Positions 13,875 to 13,881 of a DNA stretch of 13,881 nucleotides are shown here, in pieces; the first letter of the stretch is position 1, and each line of letters starts with the position of its first letter. The stretch spans positions 1-13,881 of the forward strand of contig CAZWCX010000158.1 of NCBI GenBank assembly GCA_964632945.1, read 5' to 3'. The stretch comes from CAZWCX01 sp964632945 (lineage in GTDB: Bacteria > Planctomycetota > MHYJ01 > WSZJ01 > CAZWCX01). Position numbers and translations under genes: made by a program. Below the pieces are notes generated by a model that saw nothing but the letters and a program-made list of their open reading frames with translations, was not told where the DNA came from and made no database searches.

Positions 13875-13881
13875 CGCGCCG

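Overview
This is a very G+C-rich, gene-dense bacterial window with a strong GC bias at third codon positions, which is why long spurious ORFs lie opposite the real genes. I see no transposase, integrase, phage gene, CRISPR array or rRNA, and no complete tRNA. The products (a complete Bat/MoxR operon with separate BatA to BatE-like proteins, a heptosyltransferase-type GT9 enzyme, secreted HEAT repeats, lipoproteins) point to a Gram-negative-type (diderm) bacterium. High-GC phyla such as Planctomycetota, Acidobacteriota, Gemmatimonadota or Myxococcota would fit, but the sequence alone does not decide.

Left part, minus strand (79-4238): reading leftward from the divergent promoter region come a GT9 glycosyltransferase (3141-4238), a roughly 600-bp ORF-poor interval rich in hairpins, a soluble SPFH/band-7 (slipin-like) protein with a TTG start (1801-2538), and a translationally coupled pair: a gamma-class carbonic anhydrase-like protein (1062-1580) and a secreted HEAT-repeat protein (79-1065). 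Two minus-strand promoters can be proposed, one before the GT9 gene and one before the carbonic anhydrase gene. They share the 11-mer TTGACCCCCGG followed by 12 bases and GA(C/G)AAT.

Right part, plus strand (4533-13831): eight genes, nearly all abutting or overlapping by 4 bases, form one operon: MoxR AAA+ ATPase, DUF58 protein, a BatD-like/DUF4381-like membrane-anchored lipoprotein, two membrane VWA proteins (BatA and BatB), a secreted TPR protein with a long charged tail (BatC-like), BatD, and BatE (lipoprotein with TPR, two membrane helices and an SH3 domain). In known systems of this type the MoxR ATPase is thought to act as a chaperone on VWA/MIDAS proteins. DUF58 would be cytosolic, and the Bat proteins would form an envelope complex whose VWA, TPR, beta-sandwich and SH3 parts face the periplasm. 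The client or substrate of the complex is unknown.

I did not find a clearly new system. The main points worth following are the composition of this Bat operon (two BatD-architecture proteins sharing a cytosolic tail motif, a BatC-like protein with a repeated DQTEAL module and a C10 tract, loops inserted around the BatA metal site), the shared promoter motif, and the structured non-coding interval at 2550-3140.
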